This document shows positions 20,713 to 28,790 of a stretch of DNA of 38,317 nt, piece by piece. The DNA is from a virus. The first letter of the stretch is position 1, and every line of letters starts with the position of its first letter. The DNA lies in IMG/VR virus record IMGVR_UViG_3300037104_000410, positions 1 to 38,317 of that record. The stretch is one strand, 5' to 3'. The notes below the pieces were generated by a model that made no database searches, was not told the DNA's origin, and worked only from the letters and a program-made list of their open reading frames with translations. The position numbers and the translations under genes are program-made.

Positions 20713-20744
20713 TTGAATATATACAAAAACAGGATTCCATATAC

Positions 20745-20927
20745 ATGCGCAAAGAACTTCTTAACAAAGCACGAGAATTTTATATGAAACATGGTGCGCT
20801 ATCTATTGTATTCTTAATGTATAAACTACAGATAAAATCTGAGTTAGCAGAATCGCTCCAACAAGAGGTTCTCGATGAGCATGTACGTGAAATTCAAAGG
20901 AAGGAGTTAGCTAATGGACATATTTAA
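20745..20927 (+). CDS. Hypothetical helical protein
   Basis: 60 residues, helical: RKELLNKAREFYMKH, LSIVFLMYKLQIKSELAESLQQEVLDEHVREIQRKEL. It opens the rightward cluster after the tRNA pair and overlaps the next gene by 14 bases. No family recognised. Confidence 0.55.
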   Translation: MRKELLNKAREFYMKHGALSIVFLMYKLQIKSELAESLQQEVLDEHVREIQRKELANGHI

Positions 20928-21180
20928 GGAAGTCATCAAAACATTCGCGCTTGATTATTGCGAAGAAAAGCAAGTTGAGGTTAATAATCTATGTATTAAA
21001 TTAAGTGCTTTATTAGAAGCCGAAAACCCCCATGGTGTTGTTGGAATTATTACTTTAGCTCGTTCATTAGCCTTTTTTGCTTATGAATTGGGCATGAATC
21101 ATGATACTTTCATAAAAACATGTGAGATTAATTGGAAAAGTGTTGAACTCTTTAATAAAGAATTTAGAGATGATAAGTAA
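20914..21180 (+). CDS. Hypothetical helical protein related to island genes
   Basis: 88 residues. The middle (NPHGVVGIITLARSLAFFAYELGMNHDTFIKTCEINW) follows the same pattern as the genes at 4519 and 4847: N/D-P, hydrophobic helix, then a second helix starting near a charged turn with an F. All three may be one small family. AAAGGAAGGAGTTAGCT precedes the start. Function unknown. Confidence 0.6.
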   Translation: MDIFKEVIKTFALDYCEEKQVEVNNLCIKLSALLEAENPHGVVGIITLARSLAFFAYELGMNHDTFIKTCEINWKSVELFNKEFRDDK

Positions 21181-21285
21181 ATAGTTCAAAAAGAGATGGC
21201 AAAAACTACAATAAAAAATTTACTGTGATTAATTCTATATCACGTAACTGTAATTATCAGACTAAACATAATAAAAGGTTTAATT

Positions 21286-21477
21286 ATGAGTGATTGGATT
21301 GACATTACAAAAGAGAAGCCTATAGATGGAAAACAATGTCGATTCTGTATACGAAATAATCCAAAATTAATTATCCAAGGTACATGGTCTGATGAATACA
21401 ATATTTTTATTACAAATGTTTTTAACATTTGTGGCCCTTTGTTTAATATAACACATTGGAAATATTTAAATGAATAA
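21286..21477 (+). CDS. DUF551-like small protein, copy 3
   Basis: 63 residues: DWIDITKEKPIDGKQCRF at the start and ITHWKYL at the end, the DUF551 pattern (W-I-x-I/V-x-x-x-x-P ... T-H-W). AAAAGGTTTAATT lies upstream. More diverged than copies 1 and 2. Its end overlaps copy 4 by 8 bases. Confidence 0.65.
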   Translation: MSDWIDITKEKPIDGKQCRFCIRNNPKLIIQGTWSDEYNIFITNVFNICGPLFNITHWKYLNE

Positions 21478-21703
21478 TTGGATTGATATCAAAATAAGAC
21501 AACCTGAAATTAATCAAATTTGTTTTTTTGCTATAAATGATTCTGAATATTTTCCTGATGTATTTAATTATTCATGTGGACAATGGAAGAAAACTTTTAT
21601 TATTGATTATCCATCTAATTGCGGATGTAATGGAACCCATGTTGACTCTGTTACGCATTGGATGCCTATAATACCACCAAGGGATGAAAATGGCAGCCAT
21701 TGA
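21470..21703 (+). CDS. DUF551-like small protein, copy 4
   Basis: 77 residues: NNWIDIKIRQPEINQICFF at the start and VTHWMPIIPPRDE near the end, a clear DUF551 pattern. It has a longer centre with two cysteines (NCGC). Adjacent to copy 3; function of the family unknown. Confidence 0.75.
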   Translation: MNNWIDIKIRQPEINQICFFAINDSEYFPDVFNYSCGQWKKTFIIDYPSNCGCNGTHVDSVTHWMPIIPPRDENGSH

Positions 21704-21962
21704 ACAGAAAGGAAACAACTTTCGGGTTAGGATAAAGGAAAATTCTAATCGTGGGGGAACATCTAAATATTTTAAAACAATAGAAGAAGCTGAAGCCTTT
21801 CTTGTAGAAAAGCAAGAACTCTTGGTTATGAATTACCGCCTTGATTCTATGAAGATGAAGGCCTTGATAAGTAGGGTTAGCTATCTAGAAAAAGAAATGG
21901 CCTCGTTGATTAAAGAAGTGCGGTATCTGATAATGGAAAAAAATGGATTGGTAAATAAATGA
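21690..21962 (+). CDS. Small DNA-binding-like protein with coiled coil
   Basis: 90 residues from the ATG at 21690 (AAGGG six bases upstream; ATG 21684 is possible). The N-terminal 40 residues, NNFRVRIKENSNRGGTSKYF then KTIEEAEAFL, resemble the three-strand AP2/Arm DNA-binding domain of integrases and homing enzymes. A long helix follows (ALISRVSYLEKEMASLIKEVRYL). No catalytic domain is attached. It could be a small regulator. Confidence 0.5.
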   Translation: MAAIEQKGNNFRVRIKENSNRGGTSKYFKTIEEAEAFLVEKQELLVMNYRLDSMKMKALISRVSYLEKEMASLIKEVRYLIMEKNGLVNK

Positions 21963-22261
21963 TATGTAAATTGAGAAGATATGTTTCTGAAGGATTACCT
22001 ACCTGTATAAAAACTTTCACTTGCCACGAAGTAAGAGATTGCATTGAAGGATGGAAAAAAGAGTTCAGGGATAAAAACGCAACTGCTCGCGTTGAGTTAA
22101 GTAAAGGTTTTGATCCTGTTTATATAGAATACTGCAAAGAATTCGATGATTTTTTAGACCAATGCAAATGTCCTAAGGCTTCTGTTGAAGAAAAAATACA
22201 AATGGCTAAAGAAAAAAGAGAAGCAGGACAAAGCGCATGGAAATCAAAAGCACAGAATTAA
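21959..22261 (+). CDS. Hypothetical protein
   Basis: 100 residues, five cysteines, helical and charged (CHEVRDCIEGWKKEFRDKN, EYCKEFDDFLDQCKCP, EEKIQMAKEKREAGQSAW). It overlaps both neighbours by a few bases. No family recognised; it could bind zinc. Confidence 0.55.
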   Translation: MICKLRRYVSEGLPTCIKTFTCHEVRDCIEGWKKEFRDKNATARVELSKGFDPVYIEYCKEFDDFLDQCKCPKASVEEKIQMAKEKREAGQSAWKSKAQN

Positions 22262-22404
22262 ATAAAGACAAATGTAATCACGAATGGAAAAAAGAATTCG
22301 AAGATTTCTTTTTCACTGACGAAAGCGAACGTTTTTGGAGCATTTCACGGCAATGTTGCGAAAAATGTGGTAGTTGGAGAAAAACTGAGCAAAGGTTTAG
22401 ATAA
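22237..22404 (+). CDS. Small zinc-finger protein
   Basis: 55 residues, shorter than typical ORF cut-offs: C-x2-H (CNHEW) and CCEKCGSWR, a likely C-H-C-C zinc site typical of short phage proteins. It starts inside the previous gene, and its stop shares one base with the next ATG (TAATG), as expected in this packed cluster. Unknown function. Confidence 0.6.
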   Translation: MEIKSTELNKDKCNHEWKKEFEDFFFTDESERFWSISRQCCEKCGSWRKTEQRFR

Positions 22405-22601
22405 TGCAATTTGAATCAGCAATGGAATACTTGAGAGAAGGCAAGAGAATCTATAGAAAAAGCATTCCTGATAGAGGGAGTCTTTGTGGAACTATTGAAC
22501 AAGTTTATGGAAGCTTCTACCTAACACTTTATGATGTTCTAGCAGATGATTGGAAACAATGCGAAGTAAATGAAAAACCAGAGGAAATAGAGAATGAGTG
22601 A
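22404..22601 (+). CDS. DUF2829/Tad2-like small protein
   Basis: 65 residues: MQFESAMEYLREGKRIYRKS at the start and YDVLADDWKQCE at residues 43-54. The pattern F-x-x-A-x-x-x-L-x-x-G-K-x-x-x-R and D-V/L-L-A-D-D-W marks the DUF2829 family. The anti-Thoeris protein Tad2, which sequesters the immune signal, belongs to this family; whether this protein has that activity is inference. It lies among small early genes, where anti-defence genes often sit. Confidence 0.7.
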   Translation: MQFESAMEYLREGKRIYRKSIPDRGSLCGTIEQVYGSFYLTLYDVLADDWKQCEVNEKPEEIENE

Positions 22602-22797
22602 TTTCCATTTATGCGCTAGCTGTAATGATAAATTTTGTGATTGCCATAGTAAATATTTGCAAGAACAGATTGATGAACTGAAGAAAAAGATAGAAGATAT
22701 GTCCACCATCATGGAACAATTGCTTGAGAAAAGATCAATGGATCATATAACTCAAATAACTCCCAATTATCCAATTAAGGATAGGATTCATCTATGA
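22594..22797 (+). CDS. Small Cys-rich coiled-coil protein
   Basis: 67 residues: a Cys/His-rich start (LCASCNDKFCDCH) suited to zinc binding, then a heptad-patterned helix (YLQEQIDELKKKIEDMSTIMEQLLEK). It overlaps both neighbours. Unknown function. Confidence 0.55.
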   Translation: MSDFHLCASCNDKFCDCHSKYLQEQIDELKKKIEDMSTIMEQLLEKRSMDHITQITPNYPIKDRIHL

Positions 22798-22967
22798 AAC
22801 TAAAGAAGCTAATTAAAACCGCTGAAAAGTGGAGCAAAAAGATAGGCAAGCCTGTCACAATTTATCTGCCACCGGGGAAAATACATAACGAACAAATTCC
22901 AATGATACATGACGATGCAAAATTCGAGAAAGAATTAATTGATAAAGGAATATGGAATCCAATATGA
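22794..22967 (+). CDS. Hypothetical small basic protein
   Basis: 57 residues, shorter than common ORF cut-offs: KLKKLIKTAEKWSKKIGKP, then TIYLPPGKIHNEQ and an acidic helix. It overlaps the previous and next genes by ATGA. No family recognised. Confidence 0.55.
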   Translation: MKLKKLIKTAEKWSKKIGKPVTIYLPPGKIHNEQIPMIHDDAKFEKELIDKGIWNPI

Positions 22968-23584
22968 AATATATCGCACTTATAACGATTTTCTTCGCCT
23001 CGCATTTATCCTTTTGCGATTTACTTTCTCTTCAAAAACAAATAGATGTTTTTGTAGTCGGTGATTCAATTGTCGCCGGTCTACCAATGGGCATAGAAAA
23101 AAGTTGGGTAACATTGCTTAAAAACGAAGTGAAAGAAATTTCAATACATACTTCCATATATCAAAAAACAGTTACTACGGATGCTGCAATCGAAGTATTA
23201 GCAGAGGTTTTAGCATTAAAACCAAAGTATTTTATAATCTGTCTAGGGATAAATGATTTCGGACGAGGTTTCCCTATAGAACATACTTACAATAATCTGA
23301 AATATGTTATAAAAGAATGCGAAAAAAACGATATAATAATAATATTAGGTTATAATGACTTATCGGCTTATTCAGAAGAATACAGATTTAAAACATTTAA
23401 AAATGTTTATATTAAGCTATACATGGAGTTTAGAAAAGTAATTAAATTTGATTATATAACACCATCGATCTCGACAAATCCTTCACTTCACATTGGTGAT
23501 AGATTTCATCCAAATGAAATGGGACAAATAATTCTTAAGGATAGAATAAAGTTAATTCTTTTTAGAGAACTTAATCTATTATAA
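22964..23584 (+). CDS. Secreted SGNH/GDSL hydrolase
   Basis: 206 residues from the ATG at 22964 (ATGA overlap, GGA seven bases upstream); ATG 22952 is also possible and adds four residues. A signal peptide (KYIALITIFFASHLSFC) precedes the SGNH blocks: GDSIVAG (nucleophile Ser), GIND (Asn), and DRFHP (Asp and His). These enzymes deacylate lipids, glycans or peptidoglycan O-acetyl groups. The export signal and the position beside tail-fibre genes suggest action on the envelope, in lysis or surface modification. The C-terminus lacks a membrane segment. Confidence 0.8.
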   Translation: MKYIALITIFFASHLSFCDLLSLQKQIDVFVVGDSIVAGLPMGIEKSWVTLLKNEVKEISIHTSIYQKTVTTDAAIEVLAEVLALKPKYFIICLGINDFGRGFPIEHTYNNLKYVIKECEKNDIIIILGYNDLSAYSEEYRFKTFKNVYIKLYMEFRKVIKFDYITPSISTNPSLHIGDRFHPNEMGQIILKDRIKLILFRELNLL

Positions 23585-23598
23585 TAAGTTGCTGAAAT

Positions 23599-24912
23599 CT
23601 ATCCAACACGGGTAGCGGATATTCTTCCATAGGCTGCTCCTGCACCTGTTGAAAAAGTATCCTGTGCTACTAAGTAAACTGGAGTTGTAGTAGTGAATGT
23701 TTGTCTCCATGCCGGAATAGATAAAGTACAAAAATTATTTAATGTATTGTCATAACAAGCATTATCACCCAAAGTACCAATAGTGGCAGAAGTTGTATTT
23801 ACTGAAAGTTGATGAAGTGTAGTTGCGCCTGAATTTGTAATAATTCCAATTCCACTTATGTCCCAAATACCTGCTGTAAGTGATATACTTGTTATATTAG
23901 TTGGAGTAGCTGTTGTTAATGTAACTGGTGATCCTGATGCTATAGCCGATCTTATCTGCTCACCAATAAATCCTGCTGAGGGAGCCTGGAATCTACCGCC
24001 AGGTAATAAGCCCCCTGATTGCGATGTCACGTTTATTGTTTGGCTTGAAAATAGTGATAAACCAGAATATATTAAAGTCCCTGCTCCAGTTATATTATTC
24101 GTATTACTTGAAGCATGAACACTATTTAATAATGAAACAGTTGTTCCAACTCCAACAGATACACTTGATGCTGTACCGGATGCAATATAAGAATTTTCAA
24201 AAATGGCTGACCCAGTTCCAGCAGTCGTTAAAGTTGTTGTATTTGTTGCGGTATTATCAACATCACTATTATTAAAAATAACAATACCTGTTGAGCTAGT
24301 TGAAAAAGATAAATTTGCTGCAAGATTATTTATATTTACTTGACCAGCGGAATTTGTCGAAGCTGTTGTTGAAGCCCCGGTATTAGTAAATAAAGAATTG
24401 TCTAATTGCATCACACCAGTTGAAGACATGGTATATAATGAAATGCCAGTTGTACCAATATTCCCTGTGCAGTTGAATATATTGACCTTTGAAGAGGAAG
24501 AAGATGAGCTAAATGTAATTCCTGTATTATTTGTGCAATTGAGGTAACAATTATTCAAATTGACAATAGAGGCTGCCGATCCTGTCACTGCTAAAAGAGC
24601 TGCCGAGTTAGTCTGTAACTGTATCCCTGATATTGTCGAAGTTCCTGCTGACGTTTTCGTGATTGTACCAGAAATTATTACGAGGCCAGTACCATTCAAT
24701 GAACTATCTGCGCCAAAAGCTGTTAAATTTATATTCGCAGCAAGGGTAACATTTTCAGTATAGGTTCCTGGCCTAATAAATATCTCGGCTGGCCCTGCTC
24801 CTGCTGTTGCTATTGCTGTTGCAATCGTAGTGTGAGTGCCTTCCCCTGCCTGTGGATCTACGATATACTTTGCTACACCGAAATTATTGTCAGCAGTACT
24901 GAATAAAGTCAT
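23599..24912 (-). CDS. Tail spike-like protein with pectate-lyase beta-helix
   Basis: 437 residues. It starts with DPQAGEGTHTTIATAIATA and EIFIRPGTYTENVTL, the classic entry to a right-handed parallel beta-helix (pectin-lyase fold). A long run of Asn/Ser/Thr-rich rungs follows (LNNCYLNCTNNTGITF...). The last 130 residues, after GGRFQAPSAGFIGEQIRS, form a separate beta-rich C-terminal domain. It likely sits at the tail tip and binds or cuts surface glycans. Last gene of the leftward structural block; GAGGAATATTAA precedes the start. Confidence 0.75.
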   Translation of the reverse strand: MTLFSTADNNFGVAKYIVDPQAGEGTHTTIATAIATAGAGPAEIFIRPGTYTENVTLAANINLTAFGADSSLNGTGLVIISGTITKTSAGTSTISGIQLQTNSAALLAVTGSAASIVNLNNCYLNCTNNTGITFSSSSSSSKVNIFNCTGNIGTTGISLYTMSSTGVMQLDNSLFTNTGASTTASTNSAGQVNINNLAANLSFSTSSTGIVIFNNSDVDNTATNTTTLTTAGTGSAIFENSYIASGTASSVSVGVGTTVSLLNSVHASSNTNNITGAGTLIYSGLSLFSSQTINVTSQSGGLLPGGRFQAPSAGFIGEQIRSAIASGSPVTLTTATPTNITSISLTAGIWDISGIGIITNSGATTLHQLSVNTTSATIGTLGDNACYDNTLNNFCTLSIPAWRQTFTTTTPVYLVAQDTFSTGAGAAYGRISATRVG

Positions 24913-24922
24913 TTAATATTCC

Positions 24923-27271
24923 TCATGTTATGTTCCATCCACCGTTCGCACTCAAACTCAACCAAGTCGTGTCAGCGACGCGATAAACAAGACTAATCGA
25001 ATCTCCAATCTGAGTATTCACTGCTATGCCTGCAGCAGCGGATATTGTTCTAGCTAATCTTATTTTTTGTCCTGTATTTGCCTGAATTGTTAAATTACTA
25101 GCTGTATCTACAATAAAATCAATTGTATCCCCTTCTGCTGGTGTTGAAGGTAAGGTAGAAGTTAAAGCTGCTGTGATGAAATATCCATTGTTTGATACTG
25201 CATTGAAGGAGACAGCTTTATCGCTCCAAGGAAATACACCAGCTCCGCCAGTTATTGTAATGCTGCCACCCAAATTAACAGTTCCTCCACCAGTGATGGA
25301 ACCTGCTGTATTTATTGTTATAGCTAAAGGCGTCACTAGTCCTGCGGAAACTGTAAAGTTAGCATTGTTAAACTGTGCTACACCGTAATTATCAGTGATT
25401 GGGGTTAGTCCGTTTGAAGTGCCTGCTAGTTGCAATTCAATGGCAATTTTATTAGCTGCCGTCGTATCAGTGCGAAGGGAATTTGCTTCTGTACCTGTGG
25501 CAAATAAAGGCCCAGAGGTAATGATGATATTTCCACTTCCATTAGGAACTACTGGATTGACGCCTCCGCCTGCTGTGGTATCCACTGTGAAGTTTGTGAC
25601 TGCACCGGTAGATGATGATGTTTGGAAGGTTGGTAATGCTCCAGCACCGTTACTTGTAAGAACTTGGCCTGTTGTGCCGACGGAGGCAATGCTTTGCAAT
25701 GGTGAAGTTGAAGTGGTTCCACCTGTTATAACTGCATATGGCGTAAACGAAACATCACCAGTTCCTCCACCTGCGACTACTGCTGTGCCGAATATTGGAT
25801 AGGCTGCGCTACCTTGTGATATTAACGGAATGCCTGAAGTGGCAGAAGGAGTAATCAAGCCTATTGTCGTTGTACCTTGGCCGACTAACACATCATATTG
25901 AGTTAGTCCTTGTAGCTCTGTAGTCAGTGTATTTCCTGCACCTACAATTGTTATTGAACCTGCTCCGACGGTATTTATATTTCCTGTAACTGGGCTGATT
26001 GCGCCTCCAGAATTCCCTGTCAGGGTCTCAAGAGCTACTCCACCTGATACCAATGAAACATAACCATTGGCATCTACGGTAAACTCTGTGCTATTGAATG
26101 AGGCTATGCCTGCATTAGTAATAAGTGAGGCAGCATTTGCAGCAGCTACTTGTATGTCTATAGTTTCTGTACTTGCTGCCGTTCTCTTAACATATAAGGC
26201 TGCTGGATCAGTGCCATTAACTACGACAGCAGCAAGTAAATTGATAGTTCCAGCCGTTGGAACGACAGTTAAAGTGTCATTACCTGCAAGAGCGGTAACA
26301 GTTCCTGCCCCCGAACTCAGAGAAACGAAACCGTTTGCGTCTACAGTAAACTCAGTCGAATTAAATGCTGCGAGTCCTATTTTAGAGACATCTGTGGCAG
26401 CAATTGCCTGAGATATCTGCACTTCTAAGGCTACTGTATTTGGCCCAGTCCCATCCGTTCTAACAGGGTTTACGCCTGCTGCTACTACAGCACCATTGAA
26501 AATCATTTGTCCAGTAAAAGTTGGAACAACAGGACTTGTCCCTGTTTGTACAGCTAAACTTGTTAAGGCTGGATTTACTCCTCCCCCTTTCAGTTGTACA
26601 AAACCACCAACTACAAGAAATTGATTTGTATCAAATTGTGATACCCCAAAATTATTTGGAGTACTTACAGCAGCATTTCCACCTGCCAGTTGTATTTGTA
26701 AATCAATCGTATTGGCAGCAAGAGAATTAGTAAGGATAGGAAATGCTCGTGTACCTGTTGCAAATGTTGCTCCACCTTCTATTGTGATCTGATTACCAAA
26801 AGGAAGAACAGGATTTGTACCAGGCGGTGTACTTGCATCTACTTCAACCTTATCTATTGCGCTGGTTCCCGTAACTACATTGAAGTCAATGTTATTTGCA
26901 CTACCAGTGATAATTACTGTTCCAAGAGAAGATGTAAAAGAAAGTGTACCTAATCCAGTAGGAAATACTGGACTTGTTCCATTAGGAACAGCGATATCTA
27001 ATATTCCACCACTAGTCCCTGATGATATCGGCAGCCAAATTGCTTGACCAGTAGTATTATAATAAGATAAATACCAGAATTCACCAATAACACCATTTAA
27101 AAGTACCTGTGAAGGAGAATTAGTTCCTACACGCCACAAAGAAAACTGCGGTCTAATATCTGTAAAAGTAGGTCTACGCGGTGCTTGAAAACATGGCAAG
27201 AAAGAAAACTGGGCTCCTACATAATCCAAGACTGCCCTTGGATCAACTCCCACTTCATTTCTTGCAACCAT
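24923..27271 (-). CDS. Long tail fibre protein with repeats
   Basis: 782 residues, Gly/Thr/Val-rich, beta-structured. The N-terminal 75 residues (DPRAVLDYVGAQFSFL..., FTDIRPQFSLWRVG) look like a virion-attachment domain and resemble the start of the gene at 27629 (SDYAPQFTPW). About four repeats share an F-N/D-x-x-x-F-x-V-x-x-G-x-V pattern, e.g. FNSTEFTVDANGFVSL and FNSTEFTVDANGYVSL. The last 80 residues contain GNSVSFNA-like and GDTIDFIVDTASNLTIQA strands. A receptor-binding role is likely. Confidence 0.72.
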   Translation of the reverse strand: MVARNEVGVDPRAVLDYVGAQFSFLPCFQAPRRPTFTDIRPQFSLWRVGTNSPSQVLLNGVIGEFWYLSYYNTTGQAIWLPISSGTSGGILDIAVPNGTSPVFPTGLGTLSFTSSLGTVIITGSANNIDFNVVTGTSAIDKVEVDASTPPGTNPVLPFGNQITIEGGATFATGTRAFPILTNSLAANTIDLQIQLAGGNAAVSTPNNFGVSQFDTNQFLVVGGFVQLKGGGVNPALTSLAVQTGTSPVVPTFTGQMIFNGAVVAAGVNPVRTDGTGPNTVALEVQISQAIAATDVSKIGLAAFNSTEFTVDANGFVSLSSGAGTVTALAGNDTLTVVPTAGTINLLAAVVVNGTDPAALYVKRTAASTETIDIQVAAANAASLITNAGIASFNSTEFTVDANGYVSLVSGGVALETLTGNSGGAISPVTGNINTVGAGSITIVGAGNTLTTELQGLTQYDVLVGQGTTTIGLITPSATSGIPLISQGSAAYPIFGTAVVAGGGTGDVSFTPYAVITGGTTSTSPLQSIASVGTTGQVLTSNGAGALPTFQTSSSTGAVTNFTVDTTAGGGVNPVVPNGSGNIIITSGPLFATGTEANSLRTDTTAANKIAIELQLAGTSNGLTPITDNYGVAQFNNANFTVSAGLVTPLAITINTAGSITGGGTVNLGGSITITGGAGVFPWSDKAVSFNAVSNNGYFITAALTSTLPSTPAEGDTIDFIVDTASNLTIQANTGQKIRLARTISAAAGIAVNTQIGDSISLVYRVADTTWLSLSANGGWNIT

Positions 27272-27272
27272 A

Positions 27273-27608
27273 TTATTTACCTAAAATAGTTATGGATAAA
27301 TTCCCTGTCCCAGCAGTTCCACCTGATGGTAAACTAACTTGATATTGTGTTTGAGCTTTTACGAGTACAGAAGCATATTGCTGCATTCCAGAGCCACGAA
27401 TAGTTTGATGAAATGTTTGTATATGACCTGCACAAACGTAAAATGGATCATTCGTAGAACCATCAGAAACCTGAATATCAGTTGTTGTTCCATTATCAAT
27501 AACCAATTCTAATGCTGATATAGCTACAATAGAACCGATATTTTGATATGAAGTTGTTAAAGAAGATCCTATAAATGTTAATACTCTTCGATTTAGTAAA
27601 TCAGACAT
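27273..27608 (-). CDS. Small fibre-associated structural protein
   Basis: 111 residues, all-beta in appearance: RRVLTFIGSSLTTSYQNIGS, ALELVIDNGTTTDIQVSDGS, LPSGGTAGTGNLSITILGK. No signal peptide. It lies between two fibre genes with two bases to the next start, so it is probably a fibre or baseplate accessory. Confidence 0.6.
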   Translation of the reverse strand: MSDLLNRRVLTFIGSSLTTSYQNIGSIVAISALELVIDNGTTTDIQVSDGSTNDPFYVCAGHIQTFHQTIRGSGMQQYASVLVKAQTQYQVSLPSGGTAGTGNLSITILGK

Positions 27609-27628
27609 ATAAACCTATTAAATAAAAG

Positions 27629-28675
27629 TTAAACAACTGTATAGGCAGATTGTGCTCCAGAGGCATTCAACACAGTCCAAGTCGTATTGGCAACAGTACA
27701 CATGATTTCTATAGTATTAGCTGCTTGTGTAGATGTTAAAGAACCAGTAACGCCAACGGTTGATACCACTGCATTGTATTTGATTTCTTGGCCTGCGTTT
27801 TGTGCTATTGTCCAGAATGCTGCACCCGATCCTATGATCTGGAATGTCGCCCCGACTACTGCTACTGCTGGAAGAGTAAAAGTGGTTAACCCAGCATTGT
27901 TAGATATGTAAGAATTACCAGCGACAATCGCTTGTGTAGTTCCTGCTACAGAGTTAATAGCTAGACCACCTGCTGCAACACTTAATGTCAATGTTCCAGC
28001 CCCTGCAACACCTGATAAACCAGGGCCAAAAAGCAAAGTTGAAAATACTGGATTAGCTCCTGTAGATCCCGTTAAAAATTGTCCATTAGTACCTGCTGCT
28101 GTTGCAGCAAATGCACTTGCGCCTTCTGCAAGAACTACACCATGCGCTGTTAAACCTGATTTTGTACCTATTGCATCAAATGTCGGGTCTGCTGCTGAGT
28201 TTCCAGTTAAAACCTGTCCATCTGTGCCAACTGCTGATGCTACAATTGAAGAAGATCCTTCACCGATCAAAACACCATGTGCTGTAAATGTTGCAGGAGT
28301 AAATGGGCCTAATAAAGAAGCTGTTAATGTATTTGCAGTGCCAACAAATTGGATTTGATTTGCAGTGCCGAGAATATTAATATTTCCTGCCAAAGGCGAA
28401 ACGGCCCCTCCACTTGTCCCTGTCAACGAGCTAACTGTCCCAGCTATACCTGCTCCCAAAATGACCCAATTAGAGGATTGCCCTACCTTATTTTGCATAT
28501 ATACAACATTGGTAACTGTATTACTCCAAGGTGTAAATTGTGGCGCATAATCAGAAACAGTTGGTGATCTTTTTGCATTTATACCAGCAGGAATAGTTGC
28601 AAAACTCGTGCCACCAGTATTCAAAGAATTTTGAACGTTAGACTCATCTTGAAGTTCAACAAATGTTCTAGACAT
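27629..28675 (-). CDS. Tail fibre protein
   Basis: 348 residues, Ala/Gly/Thr-rich beta repeats. The N-terminal part (VSDYAPQFTPWSN, VYMQNKVGQSSNWVILG) parallels the fibre at 24923. The middle has two GVLI/GVVL-x-E-G-x-S units of about 45 residues (TAHGVLIGEGSSSIVASAVG, TAHGVVLAEGASAFAATAAG). The C-terminus has TFQIIGSGAAFWTIAQNAGQ. GAGGTAAAT precedes the start. Homologous ends with the 782-residue fibre suggest duplication. Confidence 0.7.
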   Translation of the reverse strand: MSRTFVELQDESNVQNSLNTGGTSFATIPAGINAKRSPTVSDYAPQFTPWSNTVTNVVYMQNKVGQSSNWVILGAGIAGTVSSLTGTSGGAVSPLAGNINILGTANQIQFVGTANTLTASLLGPFTPATFTAHGVLIGEGSSSIVASAVGTDGQVLTGNSAADPTFDAIGTKSGLTAHGVVLAEGASAFAATAAGTNGQFLTGSTGANPVFSTLLFGPGLSGVAGAGTLTLSVAAGGLAINSVAGTTQAIVAGNSYISNNAGLTTFTLPAVAVVGATFQIIGSGAAFWTIAQNAGQEIKYNAVVSTVGVTGSLTSTQAANTIEIMCTVANTTWTVLNASGAQSAYTVV

Positions 28676-28703
28676 ATTTACCTCGTAAATTTAAAAGTTT
28701 ACT

Positions 28704-28790
28704 TTAACCTTTTTTGGTTTTTTTTATACTCTTTTTATTATGATGCAGCACTTTTGCTAAAAGAAATTCTAAGTCTTTCATTCTATTCAT
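28704..28790 (-). CDS. Possible 28-residue basic peptide
   Basis: ATG at 28790 overlaps the stop of the 588-residue gene (TATGAATAG), giving MNRMKDLEFLLAKVLHHNKK and a lysine-rich end. It fills the otherwise empty 107-base gap before the fibre operon. No supporting ribosome site apart from translational coupling, so this is tentative. Confidence 0.3.
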   Translation of the reverse strand: MNRMKDLEFLLAKVLHHNKKSIKKTKKG

